Assembly: GCA_902712845.1 (NCBI GenBank)
Contig: LR743504.1
Location: 4,066,001 to 4,130,000, forward strand
Source: Methylobacterium bullatum
Lineage (GTDB): Bacteria > Pseudomonadota > Alphaproteobacteria > Rhizobiales > Beijerinckiaceae
Length of the DNA stretch: 64,000 nucleotides
Direction: 5' to 3'
Shown here: piece by piece, positions 17,405-29,593 of the stretch
How the letters are laid out: the number at the start of each line of letters is the position of its first letter
Position numbering within the stretch: position 1 is the stretch's first letter
The notes under the pieces: model-generated
What the model was told of the DNA's origin: nothing
Seen by the model: only the letters and a program-made list of their open reading frames with translations
Databases searched by the model: none
Made by a program: the position numbers and the translations under genes

Positions 17405-19282
17405 GTGCATACCACCGTAATTATACCTTACTATAATCATGGAATGTATTTGCATGCTGCCGTACAGTCATGTCTCTATTCGGGGTCCGAAGTCGAGATA
17501 ATTATTATCAACGACGGAAGCAAAGAGCGCCATGCCGATTCCTACATTGCTAAAGCTGCTGCGCTATCGACCTCAGTTCAGGTTGTTCACAAGCAAAATG
17601 GTGGGCTTTCCTCAGCGCGGAATGCCGGAATTTCTTCTGCAACTGGCGAGCTAATTCAGTTTCTCGATAGCGACGATGTTCTGGTTCCTGGAAAGTTGCG
17701 AATGCAAGAGCGCCAGCTGATCCACAATCCTGACATGATTGCTTCTGTTTGTGGTTACGCACTTTCAGATCATCACATGTCTGTCGTTGATCGGGCGGGC
17801 GATAGTATTTCGCCTTATAAACTAGATCTTGAGAGCATTGCGTTTCGTTGGGAGCGTGGCTTATCCATTCCTATTCACTGCGGTCTGTTCCGGCGCGCTG
17901 TATTTTCAGATATTAGATTTGACGAGACGGTGCATGGTAAGGAAGACTGGATATTCTGGGCGAATTTGCTTAGCAAGTTTGATGATTGTGTTTGTTATTT
18001 GCCGTTTCTGGGGGCAATATATCGACAGCATGATCGCGCCATGACAAAATTAGCCAATGAGATGGCTGAAAGTTGGGCCGTGGCGTCAAATATTATTGCG
18101 CCGACGATTTCCAAGAAGTTTCCTGATTTTCAGCACGAGTCAGACCGCTGGCATCAACATTTTTATCGAGGCCTGCGTTCTGCGTCCGCGCGACCATCCG
18201 TGTCAGCACGTCGATCTGAACCGCGCTTTCATAAGTACCGACCGCAGATCAATAGCGTTATAGATCTAAAAAATTATGAATGCATTCAAAGCAATTCGTA
18301 TCAGAGCGATCCTCTCATAACCTTTGTCGTGCCAGTCTACAATCACGCAGAACATCTCGTCGCGTGCTTGGACAGTTTGAAATTTGATGATTCAGACGTT
18401 CGCTATGAAATCGTGGTTGTCGATGACTGCTCGCCGGATCCTAGGGTTCTGGAAGTTTTGCACAATAGGACGAGTGGATCGCGAATTTCCATTTTTCGAG
18501 GCAAAGCAAATTACGGGATATCTCAGACTCAAAATGCTGCGGCTCAATTTGCTCGTGGAACGTATCTCGCCTTTGTGGACTGCGACGACTTTCTTGCCCC
18601 GGACGCTCTTTCCATAATTGCCTCCGCAATACGAGACAATCATTCGGTTGATTACTTTTTTACTGATCGGATTGATGTCGACGAACAAGGAAATTTCATC
18701 CGCGTCGCTAAGTATGGGGGGTATAAATGGATTAGGCCGAGTGGAGATATAGCGCGAGATCTAATGTTCGGTATGGTTGCCTCTCATTTGAAGGTAATCA
18801 AGCGGGACGTTTATCTTGCTGCAAACGGTTGCAATCCGCTTTTTTCTGGTGTGCAAGACTGGGATTTAGCGCTGCGACTGTCTTTGGACGCTACGTTCTC
18901 ATATATTCCACATGCTGTTTACAATCATCGTATTCATGCTGGTTCTGTGACCTCATCCATCAGGTTGGGACAAATGGCACAAAGCAATGAGTTGAGGCAC
19001 CGTGTTATTCTAAAAAAATTTCAACGCAGTGCTGTCGCCGCTGACGTATTTGTTTCTTGGTTTGATGGTCACCAGACGCTTTTTGATATTGTCGATGTGA
19101 TATCGGATGATTTTCGTATTGTATTTAGGCAGAAATGCGAATTGCCATTAGAGCAGTTAGAGTTTTTGCGTGAGTTTAATGGTTTTTTTGATCGGCTGGA
19201 GCTGACGTCTTTAGTTGCAACTCAATTGATGGGGTTTCTTGGTGGTCAGGATATTCGGATTATCTCGCCTGTGTTTGATTGA
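17405..19282 (+). CDS. bifunctional glycosyltransferase with two GT2 domains
   Basis: A 625-residue protein starting at a GTG, preceded by GAGG. The first GT2 (GT-A) domain starts with VIIPYYNHGMYL and has the metal-binding DSDD motif at about residue 87. The second starts at about residue 302 with FVVPVYNHAEHL and has DCDD. Two GT2 domains in one chain often add alternating sugars to a polysaccharide. Composition is AT-rich like the two genes before it. It was probably transferred with them. Confidence 0.85.
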   Translation: MHTTVIIPYYNHGMYLHAAVQSCLYSGSEVEIIIINDGSKERHADSYIAKAAALSTSVQVVHKQNGGLSSARNAGISSATGELIQFLDSDDVLVPGKLRMQERQLIHNPDMIASVCGYALSDHHMSVVDRAGDSISPYKLDLESIAFRWERGLSIPIHCGLFRRAVFSDIRFDETVHGKEDWIFWANLLSKFDDCVCYLPFLGAIYRQHDRAMTKLANEMAESWAVASNIIAPTISKKFPDFQHESDRWHQHFYRGLRSASARPSVSARRSEPRFHKYRPQINSVIDLKNYECIQSNSYQSDPLITFVVPVYNHAEHLVACLDSLKFDDSDVRYEIVVVDDCSPDPRVLEVLHNRTSGSRISIFRGKANYGISQTQNAAAQFARGTYLAFVDCDDFLAPDALSIIASAIRDNHSVDYFFTDRIDVDEQGNFIRVAKYGGYKWIRPSGDIARDLMFGMVASHLKVIKRDVYLAANGCNPLFSGVQDWDLALRLSLDATFSYIPHAVYNHRIHAGSVTSSIRLGQMAQSNELRHRVILKKFQRSAVAADVFVSWFDGHQTLFDIVDVISDDFRIVFRQKCELPLEQLEFLREFNGFFDRLELTSLVATQLMGFLGGQDIRIISPVFD

Positions 19283-19560
19283 GAGCCTTTACTGAGAACG
19301 TGGCGTGCCAGCGACGGAGGCGCAGTGCGATCTCATTTTGTGGCTTATGGGCGCATAGTGCCTCACAAAGCTCCCGATCACGGTCGGTTCTTGCTCCAAG
19401 CACGACAGCGCAGCGGGAGTTCTGTGAGAGACAATAGATCGTTTGTGCGACTTCCAAGTATGGCTTTCTGTGTCGAATCCGTTTTATCCCTCGTTCGAGG
19501 CGGTACATGTGACCACTCACGTTGCGGTTAGCCACTTTGCTCGAGGGTCAGCATTTGGTC

Positions 19561-20436
19561 ATGTCAGCACGCCTGATGGCCATCGGCCGTCTCGGATTGC
19601 GTTCCCGCGCTTACCGTCGCCACGTCTATCAGAAGATCGCAGCGCTGACGCTCGGCGCTGCCTTCGTATCGCCGGCTGGCCAGCGCCTGCGGCAGGCGGT
19701 GGTGCGGTTCGGCACGCCCGCGCGTCATCCGGACGTTCGGACGGCCGTCGTCGCGCACGTGTACTATCTCGATCTCTTGCCCGAGATTCTGGCTTGCTGG
19801 GCGACACTGCCCGATGGGGCTCCGCTTCACCTCACGGTTCCGAACGAAAGGATCGAGCAGGCTCGGCATCTGCTGGGGGGCATTTCCGGGGCGATCCTAC
19901 ACCCGTGCGAGAATCGGGGTCGCGACATCGCTCCTTTCATCGCCTTGCTAAATGCAGGGGCGTTCGACCCTTACGATGCGGTCTTGAAGTTGCACACCAA
20001 ACGCAGTCCGCATCTGCGTGACGGCGAGGTCAGACGTAAACTTCTCTTCACCATGCTTGCGGGCGGTCGCAACGCGACTCTGCGGCTGTTGGCTGCGTTC
20101 GAAGAGCCCGGTACCGGTCTCATCGGCTGGAAGGCCAGCTACCGGGCAGCGCCATCCTACTGGATGGCCAACGAAGCGCGTGTCAGGACCATCGTGCGGC
20201 AGATGGGCATGTCGGACGATGCCGTCCGTCTGGGATTTTTTGAAGGGTCCATGTTCTGGTTTCGGCCGGCGGCACTCGCGCGGCTGCGGCATCTCCAGCT
20301 GCGCCCCGAGGATTTCGAGCCCGAGGAACGCCAACTCGACGCGACCCTCCACCATGCAATCGAGCGGTGCTTCACCATCTCCGCCTGGGCCGATGGCTTC
20401 AGCGTTCGCGGTCTCGACGGGCGAATTCTGAAATGA
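19561..20436 (+). CDS. RgpF-like rhamnan synthesis protein
   Basis: About 291 residues from the ATG at 19561, with GAGGG upstream. It has the RgpF pattern: AVVAHVYYLDLLPEIL, HPCENRGRDIAPFI and LKLHTKRSPHLRDG, then a lobe containing FFEGSMFWFRP. Such proteins take part in rhamnose-containing cell-wall or O-polysaccharide synthesis. GC content returns to the high level of the host genome here, so it is probably older than the AT-rich block upstream. It converges on the GT2 gene on the opposite strand. Confidence 0.8.
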   Translation: MSARLMAIGRLGLRSRAYRRHVYQKIAALTLGAAFVSPAGQRLRQAVVRFGTPARHPDVRTAVVAHVYYLDLLPEILACWATLPDGAPLHLTVPNERIEQARHLLGGISGAILHPCENRGRDIAPFIALLNAGAFDPYDAVLKLHTKRSPHLRDGEVRRKLLFTMLAGGRNATLRLLAAFEEPGTGLIGWKASYRAAPSYWMANEARVRTIVRQMGMSDDAVRLGFFEGSMFWFRPAALARLRHLQLRPEDFEPEERQLDATLHHAIERCFTISAWADGFSVRGLDGRILK

Positions 20437-20529
20437 CGCAGCGGCCGGAGTGCGGTGCGACGCTTCCGACGCTGGGCACAGGCGGACATGCGGTGGCGAA
20501 ACGCCCGTCGTCATGGCGGCCCGGAGGCC

Positions 20530-21507
20530 CTATTCGAGCCGTTTGAAGGCCTTCGCGCTGTTGTCCTGCCGAAGTGCCGACCTTCCAAGCGCGGCCTCCG
20601 GCGGCCCGAGTTGGGCACGGGCACCGTCGATCAGGCCGCGCAAGAGAGCTGTCCAGACCTCGCGTGAGAAGCGGTTTCGCCCGAGATACACGACGATGCG
20701 CAGAGGAAGGAGCAGCACTGTCCTGGCCTTGTGGGCGAGAGGAACGTGGCTCATGCGCAGCATGGCCAGCTGGTTGCGCAGGAAGGTGTAGAGCCGTCGT
20801 GGCGGCTGGTCCGTAGGTGAGAGGCCGAAGGGAAGCCGGATCAGGCCGCGGCCGAGTTCGTGGGCCATCGGGACATCGTCCGCGATCCAGATGGAGTAGC
20901 CGCGGTGGTTGGCCCGCATGCACCATTCCACATCGATGGCATCGATGAAGAAATCCGCTCGGAACGGGCCCACGGCGCGCGCCGCCTCGCAATTCACGAG
21001 GGAACCCGACGAGATCACGAATTGGACGCGGGTCGCCTGCGTGTCGTCTGCGTGGCCACTCTGTTCGGGTGGGGATCGCAGCGGCTTGCCATCCCAATCC
21101 GTCGGGCGAGGGCCGACGATGGCGGGCTTTTCTCCAGCCTCCTCCAGGTGTGCATGGCGTGCGGCGAGCTGCGGGATCGCGCCGGGCGGCGGCAGGCTAT
21201 CCTGATCGAGGAGGAACAGGAACGCACCGCCCCGCTCGGTGGTGTGGTCGAGGAGAGCGTTATAGGCGGCGCCGAGGCCGAGATTGCCGCCGGGGCGCAT
21301 CACGGAGAGGTCAGTGCCTTGCGCCGCCGCGCGCAGGCGGTCCTCCTCCTGCGAGGAGACGGCGGAATTGGCATAGATCACGATCTCCCGCACGTCGGGT
21401 GCCAGCACGCCGACGAGGCGAAGGAGGTTCGCTTCGTCGGGATGATAGACGACGATCCCGGCTATCGTCTGCGGTTGCGCGGACAAGGCGGCTTCCTGTT
21501 GCGGCAT
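20530..21507 (-). CDS. glycosyltransferase family 2 protein (rhamnosyltransferase-like)
   Basis: A 325-residue GT2 protein from the ATG at 21507. The nucleotide-sugar domain begins IAGIVVYHPDEANLLRL, has the GNLGLGAAYN segment and the DQDSLPPP metal-binding motif, and the catalytic region is FIDAIDVEWCMRAN. This matches the WbbL/RfbF-like rhamnosyltransferase subgroup. The C-terminal part has a hydrophobic stretch (ARTVLLLPLRIVVYLG). Together with the RgpF-like gene it supports a rhamnose-containing surface glycan. Confidence 0.83.
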   Translation of the reverse strand: MPQQEAALSAQPQTIAGIVVYHPDEANLLRLVGVLAPDVREIVIYANSAVSSQEEDRLRAAAQGTDLSVMRPGGNLGLGAAYNALLDHTTERGGAFLFLLDQDSLPPPGAIPQLAARHAHLEEAGEKPAIVGPRPTDWDGKPLRSPPEQSGHADDTQATRVQFVISSGSLVNCEAARAVGPFRADFFIDAIDVEWCMRANHRGYSIWIADDVPMAHELGRGLIRLPFGLSPTDQPPRRLYTFLRNQLAMLRMSHVPLAHKARTVLLLPLRIVVYLGRNRFSREVWTALLRGLIDGARAQLGPPEAALGRSALRQDNSAKAFKRLE

Positions 21508-21642
21508 AGGACGGCCGGACTGCCACTCCCATGAGCCCCGCGCAAGCCGCGGAGCGCGTGCGGCGAAAACCATCCGGTTGCGGCGGATGGGGAACCCGCG
21601 GCGCCCGAACCCGTTCTGCTCTGGCTAAGAGACTCCACCTTC

Positions 21643-21673
21643 ACCCGCCCGGTTCACGCCGCGGCGGGTTTTT
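21643..21673 (+). terminator. rho-independent terminator
   Basis: ACCCGCC (21643-21649) pairs with GGCGGGT (21663-21669) and is followed by a run of T. No annotated plus-strand gene ends just upstream, so it may serve read-through or an unrecognised short transcript between 21508 and 21640. Confidence 0.55.
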
Positions 21674-21758
21674 CGTCGCAGGGCGAGGGTGGAATCGATC
21701 CTCCTCCCCGCTGTCGCGTTTCCTCCGTTCCAGAAACAATCGGGATGGGAAACGAACC

Positions 21759-21956
21759 ATGAGCGACGGCGCCGCTGCGAGCGACAGTCCCTTCATCAAG
21801 GGGCGGAACGCCCGCTTCTACGGCAAGACACGCGACAGCTGTCCCTATTCCGAAGGCAGCGACGATCACGCCGCCTGGATACAGGCCTTCGATGAGGCCG
21901 CCGGCGACGAAAGCGCGACGGAAACCGGAACCGTCGATCCGCAAAAGGCGACCTGA
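21759..21956 (+). CDS. ribosome modulation factor-like small protein
   Basis: A 65-residue protein. The core (ARFYGKTRDSCPYSEGSDD, then HAAWIQAFDEA) matches the pattern of Rmf/CrpP-type proteins: an alanine-rich helix, CPY, then a tryptophan-containing second helix. Rmf binds 70S ribosomes to promote dimerisation in stationary phase; whether this homologue does so is not known. The tail is acidic. It stands alone between the terminator at 21643 and the membrane-protein gene at 22106. Confidence 0.6.
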   Translation: MSDGAAASDSPFIKGRNARFYGKTRDSCPYSEGSDDHAAWIQAFDEAAGDESATETGTVDPQKAT

Positions 21957-22105
21957 CCGCATGCCGTCCGGCCGGGAACGCCCGGCCGGCGGTTCCTTTT
22001 CACCATGCTCGTGCCCTGATCCGCGCGGGGAGAGGTCTCGAAGGCCGGACGTCCGTCATGCGATAGTCGATCCGTCCTGAACTGTTCCAAGTGCCGGAGC
22101 CATCC

Positions 22106-22438
22106 ATGGACGGACGAAGCCCGAAGGGCGGGCGCGGCGCCCGAGCCCTGTCCCAGCACATCCTGCCCGCGGCCGGAACGATGATCGGGGTCTGCACGAC
22201 GCTCGTCGGGTTGGTGAAGATCGCCGAGGCTCAGATCGGCCCGAGCCACGTGGACGAGGCCGTGTCCCTCACGGCGATCCTGTTCCTCGTCAGTGCGGCG
22301 GCCTCGTATCTCTCCATGCGTCTCGACGACGACCGTCCCCTCGCCCTTCGGCTGGAGCGTGTCGCCGACATCTGCTTCGTCATCGGCCTCCTCGGCCTGT
22401 CCACGATCACGCTGCTCTTCGCCTACGAGACGATCTGA
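22106..22438 (+). CDS. small membrane protein of unknown function
   Basis: A 110-residue protein with three predicted membrane helices (HILPAAGTMIGVCTTLVGLV; AVSLTAILFLVSAAASYLSM; ICFVIGLLGLSTITLLFAYE). No family is recognised. The ATG at 22106 has CCGGAG about 9 nt upstream; the GTG at 22091 is an alternative. Genes of this kind are common as solitary hypothetical proteins in related genomes. Confidence 0.7.
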   Translation: MDGRSPKGGRGARALSQHILPAAGTMIGVCTTLVGLVKIAEAQIGPSHVDEAVSLTAILFLVSAAASYLSMRLDDDRPLALRLERVADICFVIGLLGLSTITLLFAYETI

Positions 22439-22596
22439 CCCGACGCGGGCCGCTCATCCTCGGCATGCACGCCCCGAACCATCGACGGATGCCTGTGTAT
22501 CGGGAATAGAGGGGCGCGTTACTACTCTTGCGGGACGAGACCCGTCGCGCGACAACCTTTCGCCGACTGAGAATGCGGCGCATGGGGGACGTCACG

Positions 22597-23044
22597 ATGG
22601 GTTGGATTGTCAGGGCTGCGGCGATGGCCGCGGTGGGTGTCGGTGTGCTCGGATTGGGAGCGTGCGGCAGCATCACGCGCGGAACCTCGGAGAAGATGGC
22701 GTTCCAGACCGAGCCACCGGCGCCATGATGACCAGCACCAAAGGGTATGCCTGCCCGGCCACGCCCTGCTCGCTCGACGTCGACCGTTCCGACGAGTTCG
22801 ACGTCACCTTCGCCAAACCCGGTTTTCGGTCTGAGACCATTCCAGTGCGAACCAAGGTTGTGGAACCGGGGCCGCCGGTATGGCGGGCAACGTCATCGCC
22901 GGCGGCATCATCGGCATTGGCGTCGATGCCGCCACGGGCGCGGCGTTCGACCATTTCCCCAACCCGGTCGTGGCCACCCTGGTGCCGGACAGCCTGCCCA
23001 GTGCGCAGCGCGAACGCAGGCGCCGTGGCAGGCCCGGCGTGTGA
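22597..23044 (+). pseudogene. lipoprotein-like gene broken by two frameshifts
   Basis: Three consecutive pieces in three frames read as one protein. The first (22597 to about 22718) has a signal peptide with lipobox LGLGAC, then SITRGTSEKMAFQTEPP. The second (about 22718 to 22866) reads GAMMTSTKGYACPATPCSL and SDEFDVTFAKPGF. The third (about 22868 to 23044) reads GAAGMAGNVIAGGIIGIGVD, then a Pro/Arg-rich end and TGA. Each shift corresponds to loss of one base in a G/C run. The intact form would be a lipoprotein of about 148 residues with a PEGA-like region. Either a true pseudogene or two sequencing errors. Confidence 0.72.
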
Positions 23045-23060
23045 GGGCGCAGCCCCGTCC

Positions 23061-23113
23061 GCCTAGAGCTGGGCCCGACCACGTTGGGTCGGGACACATC
23101 TCTAGGCCCTTTT
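23061..23113 (+). terminator. nested rho-independent terminator
   Basis: The outer stem GCCTAGAG (23061-23068) pairs with CTCTAGGC (23100-23107). The inner stem CCCGACC (23074-23080) pairs with GGTCGGG (23087-23093). CCTTTTT follows at once. It lies downstream of the broken lipoprotein gene and upstream of the convergent kinase stop. Confidence 0.85.
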
Positions 23114-23164
23114 TCTGCCGCACTCTTTGTCGCCGAACCGGCATCCACTTCGGCGGAGAGCGCT

Positions 23165-26137
<2,973 letters not shown>

Positions 26138-26205
26138 CGGGGCGGCTCGCGGTGATGTCGATGACGGATCGGTGGTGTGCGGGGGACGGTGCTTCCGGCG
26201 GGTGC

Positions 26206-27594
26206 CTATCGTCGCAGCCGGTTGCCCAGCACGAAGCCGAACAGGCCCATGAGGATGATCCCGGCGGCCCCCTCGATCCCGACGAGGAGGTTGGTGACGC
26301 GACCCACCGGCTTGACGCCGATCTCGGGAGGGTTGGCCGTCATCATGTTGAGGGCGCTGTAGCTGAGGAGGTCGAGGGGATTGTAGGTGGCGGCCCCGCT
26401 GCCGCCCTCCGGGATCAGCCCCCCGGTGAGGCCGAACAGGGCGCCGAACACGCCGATCAGGATCACGAAGGCGCGGGCGATGCGCGACAGGCTCTCCCCG
26501 TAATCGCACAGCCATTCCACGAACCGGTCGGCGACCCAGCGATAGCCCGATTGCAGGACGGGCTTCCAGGTTTTCGGTGCCCTGGTCCGCCGGGACCAGG
26601 CCGCCCGCGCCTCGGCGCCGGCATGGAGCCGGCCCATGCGACGGCCGCGCTTGTAGGCCCAGCTCGCCTCGTCATGGCTGCCGATGCTCTTCATGTTGTG
26701 CTCGATGGCGAGGTAGCTTGCCTGCGCGGCCTCGTATTCGCCCGCGATCTCCTCGCCCACCGCGCCGCCGAGCTGGTCCACCCGGAAGCGGACGCCGGTG
26801 AGGAGGGCGCCGGAGAACCGCGCATGGCGCAGGCGGCACGACATCAGGTTGAGCCGCACGAGGTTGGTGTCGGACAGGTCGGCGCCGGAGAGGTCGGCCC
26901 CGTCGAGGGCGGCGCCGGAAAGGCTGGCGCCGCGCAGGCGCGAGCCGGTGAGACGCGCCTTCTTGAGGCTCGCCCCGTCGAAATTGGCGAAGGTCAGGTT
27001 CATGTCGGAGAGGTTCGCCTCGTCGAGGCGGCCCCCGTCGAACCGGCTGTAATCGGCATCCGCTCCGGTAAAGTCGGCACCCCAGAGATCGGCGCGGGCG
27101 AAGGTCGCCCCGTCGAGGAGGGCGCGCTGCATCCGGGCAAAGCGCATGGTCGCGCCCGTGAAGTCGGCATCCTCCAGCATCGCGTCGGAGAAATGCGCCT
27201 CGCCGCCGACGATGCCGGTGAAGTTCGCGCCGCTGCAATCGGCCTCGCTGAAATTCGCCTCCTCCAGGATGGCGCCTTCGAAACGGGCGGAGCGGGCCAG
27301 CGCTCCGACGAGGGAGGCGCCGGACAGGTTGGCGCCCGAGAGGTCGGCCTCGACGAGGTCGGCTCCGTCGAGATGCGCGCGGGAGAGGCCGAGGCCGCGA
27401 TGCCGGGCATCCCACCACGGGGGAGCGGCCTCGCCGGGCGGGATGCGCGCCAGCAGCGCCTCGCGCCCAGCCCGGAGGCCGGACAGGGCGAGGCGATCGT
27501 CATCGGCGCGGAAGGGTTGCCCGTCCGCTTCCGCGATACGGGTCAGCAGCCCTTCGGTGGCGGCGTGAGCGGGGGGCGGATCGCGATCGGCCAT
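26206..27594 (-). CDS. pentapeptide-repeat membrane protein
   Basis: About 462 residues. From about residue 65 to 290 the sequence is a run of A(D/N)LxG-type pentapeptides, which fold as a right-handed beta helix. The C-terminal 150 residues contain two helices ([36 protein letters not shown]) separated by a [21 protein letters not shown] loop like an ion-channel pore region. The domain combination resembles pentapeptide proteins fused to a potassium-channel-like module. The ATG at 27594 starts 5 nt after the upstream AI-2E stop; a GTG at 27606 would overlap it. Confidence 0.83.
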   Translation of the reverse strand: MADRDPPPAHAATEGLLTRIAEADGQPFRADDDRLALSGLRAGREALLARIPPGEAAPPWWDARHRGLGLSRAHLDGADLVEADLSGANLSGASLVGALARSARFEGAILEEANFSEADCSGANFTGIVGGEAHFSDAMLEDADFTGATMRFARMQRALLDGATFARADLWGADFTGADADYSRFDGGRLDEANLSDMNLTFANFDGASLKKARLTGSRLRGASLSGAALDGADLSGADLSDTNLVRLNLMSCRLRHARFSGALLTGVRFRVDQLGGAVGEEIAGEYEAAQASYLAIEHNMKSIGSHDEASWAYKRGRRMGRLHAGAEARAAWSRRTRAPKTWKPVLQSGYRWVADRFVEWLCDYGESLSRIARAFVILIGVFGALFGLTGGLIPEGGSGAATYNPLDLLSYSALNMMTANPPEIGVKPVGRVTNLLVGIEGAAGIILMGLFGFVLGNRLRR

Positions 27595-27598
27595 GGCC

Positions 27599-29509
27599 TC
27601 AGCCACGTCCCGCCCGCCCCGGCGCGGCGTAGCGCAGGGCGGCGTCCAGAGCGTCGTTGAGGGAAGTCACCAGCACGTCGGCGGACGTGGTTCGGCGCAG
27701 GCGGTCGAGGGTCGAGGGGTCGCGCTCGCGCCAGAATCCGACGAGCACCTTCACGCCGGGAAGCTCCTTGCGGGCCTGGCGGACGGTGAGGCGGATCTGC
27801 GAGAGGCTGACCGGTTCCAGATAGGAGAAGCAGATCATCGCGATCTCGTCCGCACGCTCGGGCCGCTTGTCGGCGCGCAGGTCGGCGAGCGAGGTCATCT
27901 GGGCGTCCAGACCGTGGCGACCGAGGATCTGGCTCAGCATCAGGGTCGCCGCCTCGTCGAACGGACCGCGGCTCGAGACGCAGAGGATCGGGGTGGCGCC
28001 GCGCCACTTCGCGTCGAGATCGTCCCGCGCCAGGACGATTCCGGCGCTGCTGCGATCCGGTCCGGCGGCGGCGATGGCGGCGGCGGCCTCGGCGCTGCCG
28101 GCCGAGCCCGACCGCTTGATCGGCGCGAGCTTCAGCCTGTCGACCACGGTGCGGATCGCCGCGCCGACCTCACTCTGGCGCGACCGGTCGAGGGCGCCTC
28201 GGGCGAGGTCGTCCTGGGCGAGGCGAAGGCCCGCGAGCACGACCTCGTCGTAATAGGTCACCAATGCCCGCGCCTTCAGCACCTGCCGGCCCTGCTCGAT
28301 CGCCTCGGCCGGGTCTCCGGCGAGCATGCGCTGGTAGAAGATTTCGGGGGGCGCCAGGGCGGGCTGGTCGCCGAGGATGACGTCGAGGAACCAAAGCCGG
28401 TCCACGTGGCGGCCGAGGACGACGAGGCAGACGGTGATCGGCGTCGCGAGGACGAGGCCGATCGGTCCCCAGAGGAAGGTCCACACCGTGGCCGCCAGGA
28501 TGACCGCCAGCGGCGAGAGGCCGGTGGAATGGCCGTAGAGCAGCGGCTCGACCACATGGCCGGCGATGGGCTCGACGATGAGGAACAGGAGCGCGGTGGC
28601 GATGACCATCGACCAGCCGGGATCCACCGCCGCCGCCAGGATCAGGGGCAGCAGGGCGCTGATGGCGCCGCCGATATAGGGCACGAAGCGCAGGATGGCG
28701 GCGAGCACGCCGAACAGGATCGGGCTCGGCACGCCGATGAACCAGAGGCCGGTGCCGATGACCGCGCCGAAGGCGATGTTGAGGGCCAGCTGCGCCAGGA
28801 AGAATCGGCTGAGTCGGTTGGTGGCGTCGTCGATGGCCGCCGTGGTGCGGCGCAGGTCGCCCGAGCCGGCGAGCCGGATGGCGCGGTTCCGCAGGTCCTC
28901 CCGCTGCAGCAGGATGAAGATCGTGAAGAGGAGGATCAGGCCGGCGGTGGCGAGCGGGTGCAGGATCGGCCCGACGAAGGCGCCGAGCGTCGTGGCGAGG
29001 GCGGCCTGCGGGGTCGCGACCACCACGTGGAGCGGGTTGGCGCGGCTGCCCGACCGGCCCGGAAGGTCTTCGTCCTTGGGAGGGGCGGGCTGCAGTTCCT
29101 CGCCGAGGTCCTGCACCATGTCGACGATGCGTGACAGGGTCCCGCTGCCCGAAGTCGCCTCCTTCACCGAGGCGATCTTCTCGCGGATGGTGATCTGGTA
29201 GCGGGGCAGGTCGGAGGCGAGTTGGCCCGCCTCGGTGGTGATGAGCAGCCCGACCCCGATGATCGCCGCGAAGGCCGCCACCACCACGAGGGGCGCCGCC
29301 GCGGCGCGCGGCACCATCGCCCGTCTCAGCAAACGCACGGCGGGCACCAGGACGAAGCTCAGGAGGATCGCCAGGACCACGGGCACGATGATGTCGCGGC
29401 CGAAATACAGCATCGACGCGATGGTGACGACCAGCAGGCACGAGGCCAGGATCGTGAACACCGGCATCGCCTGCCGCATCAGGCGCGCGGTGATGGGATC
29501 GTCACTCAT
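27599..29509 (-). CDS. AI-2E family transporter with C-terminal cobalamin-binding-like domain
   Basis: A 636-residue protein. The first 370 residues are an AI-2E/TqsA-type permease with about eight helices and the family signature region FVPYIGGAISALLPLILA. The remaining 260 residues are soluble. The end (about 505-620) looks like a Rossmann-like B12-binding fold (PILCVSSRGPFDEAA, then MICFSYLEPVSL) but lacks the DxHxxG cobalamin motif. Substrate is unknown; members export small molecules or ions. It lies between the response-regulator and pentapeptide genes. Confidence 0.85.
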   Translation of the reverse strand: MSDDPITARLMRQAMPVFTILASCLLVVTIASMLYFGRDIIVPVVLAILLSFVLVPAVRLLRRAMVPRAAAAPLVVVAAFAAIIGVGLLITTEAGQLASDLPRYQITIREKIASVKEATSGSGTLSRIVDMVQDLGEELQPAPPKDEDLPGRSGSRANPLHVVVATPQAALATTLGAFVGPILHPLATAGLILLFTIFILLQREDLRNRAIRLAGSGDLRRTTAAIDDATNRLSRFFLAQLALNIAFGAVIGTGLWFIGVPSPILFGVLAAILRFVPYIGGAISALLPLILAAAVDPGWSMVIATALLFLIVEPIAGHVVEPLLYGHSTGLSPLAVILAATVWTFLWGPIGLVLATPITVCLVVLGRHVDRLWFLDVILGDQPALAPPEIFYQRMLAGDPAEAIEQGRQVLKARALVTYYDEVVLAGLRLAQDDLARGALDRSRQSEVGAAIRTVVDRLKLAPIKRSGSAGSAEAAAAIAAAGPDRSSAGIVLARDDLDAKWRGATPILCVSSRGPFDEAATLMLSQILGRHGLDAQMTSLADLRADKRPERADEIAMICFSYLEPVSLSQIRLTVRQARKELPGVKVLVGFWRERDPSTLDRLRRTTSADVLVTSLNDALDAALRYAAPGRAGRG

Positions 29510-29593
29510 GGAGGATGGGTCTTCTCGTCTCGACGCGTGTCAGTGGAAGCCCCGTCCCGACGGGACGTGCGAACTCCTGGATCGGACCGGCGG

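Noticed and set aside
21510-21660. Possible tRNA or small RNA before the terminator at 21643
   Set aside because: No cloverleaf, T-loop or CCA end could be built on either strand.
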